Shown here one piece after another: positions 39,739 to 40,747 of a DNA stretch of 40,747 bases. Positions within the stretch are counted from its first letter, which is position 1. Every line of letters starts with the position of its first letter. The translations under genes and the position numbers were made by a program. Source of the stretch: Nemertoderma westbladi (lineage: Eukaryota > Xenacoelomorpha > Nemertodermatida > Nemertodermatidae). The stretch lies in NCBI GenBank assembly GCA_032718475.1, contig JAUCBJ010006652.1:1-40747 (forward strand), in the 5' to 3' direction. The notes under the pieces are model-generated. The model ran no database searches, had not been told where the DNA came from, and saw only the letters and a list, made by a program, of their open reading frames with translations.

Positions 39739-40747
39739 AATACTGTCAGACTGAAATACCAGACAGGCAGAGTACCACAAAACACAATACCACCAGGCAA
39801 AGCCTATTATATTATATTTTATCATAGACTTTATTATCTACAAATATGCGAGTAACTACTGACTACTGAAAGGTTGTACATGAAGTAGGGAGGACGTATG
39901 TAGTACAAGCCGGGGTGCGTGCGGGTGAATGTGCCCTGACTGCCTGATTACAAATAATTATAAGTAGTGTGTTGTGTGTACGAATATAAATAGTCGGTAT
40001 TCCCGTTTTCATATAAACAATAATGTCTATAATAATAATAAATAATGTCTAACAAGTAATGAGGTTTAAGCGACAGTGTTTGATTGTTTATACATGACCT
40101 ACTTTATTCAGAGTATGTTTATTTATTTATTTCTTTATTTACCGCAGGCAACATATGGAAAATATAATATTATATTATAATCGCACAATCAGCCCATATC
40201 GTCTACCTACGCTACAGCACAATAATTAAGTATGCAATTGATTATGTATGTATGTACTTAGTAATACTAATAATTCGCTAAATTAACAGATTTTCGGAAT
40301 TGAGCCTGTTTCACAAAATGGTCAACCAATGTGGTAAAAAATAAACTTTCGTTTTGCATATTTTTAGTAGTATATACCATTAGACTACATTTGAAAGGTC
40401 TATAAAATTGAAAATAATTATTGGTTTTTGTTTAGTTATCTCAAATTACAAGCTGTACTAAAATTTACATTTTTTTCAATTTTCACACAAAAAATGGCAA
40501 TAAATGCAAAATGTGTGATATATTTGTTATAAATAATATTATTAACAAAAATTTTTTTCAAGAAATTTTATTGAAATATTAGTAATGGCAAATTCAATGA
40601 TTGTGGCATAATTCGTTACGTATTTAGGCATGGCCAGCAGTTCCAAAACTCGTTCCGTCCGTTACTTCCGTCCGTTACCATGAGTTACAATTTTCAACCT
40701 AATTGGAGTAGTGTAGCACAGAATAGTCCAGGTTTTTTGTAAGTTCT
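39739..40747. other. Noncoding AT-rich end of the window
   Basis: No gene is supported. A TTTATTTATTTCTTTATTT run lies at about 40119-40140 and a CGTTCCGTCCGTTACTTCCG block with a second CCGTCCGTTACC at about 40652-40680. Confidence 0.35.

Noticed and set aside
1-40747. CRISPR array, prokaryotic operons or phage genes
   Set aside because: No regular repeat-spacer structure; the tandem arrays lack unique spacers and all recognisable proteins are animal or retrotransposon proteins.

Overview
The window looks like nuclear DNA of an invertebrate animal. It is AT-rich and gene-sparse, with long noncoding stretches, many small inverted-repeat elements, tRNA-derived SINE fragments and one intact Ty3/gypsy-type retrotransposon. 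Three proteins can be recognised: an ELAV/Hu-type RNA-binding protein, the ESCRT-III subunit CHMP6/VPS20 and the exon-junction-complex protein CASC3/MLN51/Barentsz. ELAV proteins and this long form of CASC3 point to a metazoan. Self-complementary words such as AGGCCT, TACCGGTA and TAGGCCTA recur throughout. A marine invertebrate, perhaps an echinoderm, would fit, but that is a guess from sequence style only.

Layout. 1-660 holds a possible 90-codon orphan ORF. 660-5600 is AT-rich and carries a 22-bp minisatellite, a SINE fragment, a 240-bp tandem duplication and a small inverted-repeat element. 5667-6713 (minus) is the ELAV-like gene. 6923-7524 is a non-autonomous inverted-repeat element whose relatives build a palindrome of about 1.85 kb at 12693-14543. 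9658-10290 is CHMP6. 14593-15325 is a MITE-like element with a second MITE (14646-14835) inside it. 15.3-20.7 kb is mostly noncoding, with a second SINE copy, a GTTTAAAC-ended element and a tandem array with CGACGTCAG motifs. 21024-23987 (minus) is CASC3. 24.8-27.1 kb is bracketed by inverted GC-rich arrays. 28797-29611 is an 815-bp hAT-like non-autonomous element with an exact 8-bp target duplication.

29.65-39.74 kb is a stack of insertions. A 12-bp-unit minisatellite was split by a transposon with 29-bp terminal inverted repeats (30188-39621, 5-bp duplication AGTGG). That transposon was then split by a 7.5-kb LTR retrotransposon (30309-37827, 4-bp duplication ATAC). The two LTRs are identical by eye, and one uninterrupted gag-pol frame remains, so this insertion is young.

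The three host genes do not form an operon or pathway: one acts in mRNA control, one in membrane scission and one in mRNA localisation and decay. What they share is that each is a single uninterrupted ORF. For CASC3, part of a complex deposited by splicing, this is notable. I see no CRISPR array, rRNA or complete tRNA gene. No wholly new coding system is evident; the most unusual structures are the long palindrome and the nested insertion stack.
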